Source: Odobenus rosmarus divergens
Lineage: Eukaryota > Chordata > Mammalia > Carnivora > Odobenidae
DNA length: 64,000 nt
Direction: 5' to 3'
Assembly: GCF_000321225.1 (NCBI RefSeq)
Contig: NW_004450479.1
Coordinates: 2,406,416 to 2,470,415 of the forward strand
The position numbers were made by a program, and so were the translations under genes. Shown here one piece after another: positions 62,641-64,000 of the stretch (position 1 is its first letter; each line of letters begins with the position of its first letter). The notes below the pieces were generated by a model, which was given only the letters and a program-made list of their open reading frames with translations, was not told the origin of the DNA and ran no database searches.

Positions 62641-63999
62641 GTACGAGTCACAAAAGCCTAGATGTTCTCCTGGCCTTGAACTGTTAACGTGTTCACGACA
62701 TAGAGTTGAAACGTGGAGCCCATGCAAGTGTGGCAGGTGTCAGCAGAGAGCCTCGTGCCCTGGGGGCGGCTGGGGACATGAAATGTGCACCTTGCTCTTC
62801 TCACTGGGGTCGGGGTGGGGGGTGCGTGAGGCCGGTGGCAGCCAGAACCCCGGCATCTCTGCCCGGACTGGTGCGGTGTTGCTTCTTGTGCGTCTGGCGG
62901 TCAGCACTGACGGAGAGGCGTGAGCTTGAGGTGGGGCGTGTAGAGGTGCCTGCTGTGGACTGGGGAGGCACGAGAGTGTGTCAGGGAAGCTGGTTTTGTG
63001 GCAATGGGGTATTCTGTTTAGATACTCTCATTTATTTAACTAGCTGTCTTATTGGTTGTCTAGGCTGATTTTACTTTTTTACCGGTTGATAAGATAAATT
63101 TCTAGACTTACTATGTGTATTTTTAGGTGTTTGGTGTGTTTTACCAAAACGTCTTAGGACAGATATGTGATGCTCCTCAGTGATGACAGCTGTGGCGTTA
63201 GTCCACGGTGGGGAAACACGTCATGAAAATGTCACCTTGGGCCAGGGCCTTGTTACATTGTCCTCCCGCTCACCCTGCCTGCACACATACACCCCTCCCA
63301 CCCTGGTCTCCCGCATCATACCAGGGGGTTGGTGGGGTGCCTCCCAGACATCGGGGTCACCCAGGTGGAGGAGGCACTAACCAGCAGTGCAGGTGGGGTT
63401 CTCGGGGGTTCTCTTGGTGTCCAGGTCCCCAGGGGCTGCTCTTGAGCTGGGTGAGACGGCATAGCTACTACAGGGCAGGCGGGGCTTCCTGAGTGTCTGA
63501 GGAAGCTGTGGCTGCCGGTGGCTCCTTGTGCTCCTGTCCCGTGGGCAGCACTTCTTGGGGTGAGGTCTCCAGACCAGCAGCGTCCACATCCTCTGGGAAT
63601 TTGTTAGAAAGGCAGATCTTGGGCTCTGTCGTTTGTGTGATCACAGCCTCGAGGTCTGTTAGGGGGCCCTGGGAGGCTGGGCATTGTCACACGCTCACCT
63701 GCTGACCCCATCCTGCCCAGGCTGGGCAGAGTAGTGGTGTGGTGACCTGTGGGCCGGGTGCCACAGATTGAGTGTAGTTGATGCATGATGTCCTAGTTTC
63801 CAGTACACAACTATAATGATTCCGTGTGTGGGAGTTGTTTTATAACTGGAAGATTGTTTTGTAAAAATCCAGATCTCCGGATTCTTTTAAATGTGGCAGA
63901 TGTGGCCACAATGGACGCAGGTCCTCCCAGGGCAGCAGCAGCTAGGACAGCCTTGACTGCCAGCAAGCGTCTGAGCTTGTGGGCGACCCAGGGCTGGGT
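62641..63999. other. EIF4A3 intron 6, running off the window
   Basis: No further EIF4A3 exon was found up to the right edge. Contains a MER20-like stretch near 63560-63720. Confidence 0.6.
63560..63720. mobile_element. MER20-like DNA transposon fragment
   Basis: ctccagaccagcagcgtcca and tgggaatttgttagaaaggcag follow the MER20 consensus. Confidence 0.6.
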
Positions 64000-64000
64000 T

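Overview
This is a nuclear window from a placental mammal, almost certainly a caniform carnivore. It carries four vertebrate multi-exon genes with GT-AG introns. It also carries many tRNA-derived carnivore SINEs (head GGGGCGCCTGGGTGGCTCAG, tail AAATAAATAAAATCTTA), a carnivore L1, and older MIR/L2/MER elements. The SINE head differs from the young dog type and fits an arctoid (bear, seal or mustelid lineage); that species call is an inference. The gene order SLC26A11 - SGSH - CARD14 - EIF4A3 is the human 17q25.3 order, read in the opposite orientation.

Layout. (1) 1-14,700: SLC26A11 on the minus strand. Eleven coding exons give the first 431 codons; the 3' exons, including the STAS domain, lie left of the window. 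(2) 14,627-14,830: a GC-rich bidirectional promoter shared by SLC26A11 and SGSH, with about three GC-box modules spaced 31 bp apart and one CACGTG site. (3) 14,831-21,091: SGSH on the plus strand, complete, 8 exons, 505 predicted residues. (4) 22,938-45,703: CARD14 on the minus strand, complete coding region, 20 exons, 1003 predicted residues, tail to tail with SGSH. (5) 45.7-57.6 kb: non-coding flank between the head-to-head genes CARD14 and EIF4A3, mostly old repeats. Untranslated 5' exons of CARD14 are expected here but were not located. (6) 57,150-58,150: CpG island and EIF4A3 promoter. (7) 57,887 onward: EIF4A3 on the plus strand, first six exons (195 codons, through the DEAD motif); the rest lies right of the window.

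The genes do not form one pathway. SGSH is a lysosomal heparan N-sulfatase and its promoter partner SLC26A11 is a sulfate/chloride transporter, so both touch sulfate handling. CARD14 is a keratinocyte NF-kB scaffold. EIF4A3 is the helicase core of the exon junction complex. Every exon join was checked by reading frame and all four coding regions stay open. No undescribed gene system is visible. The most unusual feature is a SINE in CARD14 intron 18 whose target-site duplication copied the exon 18 splice donor.
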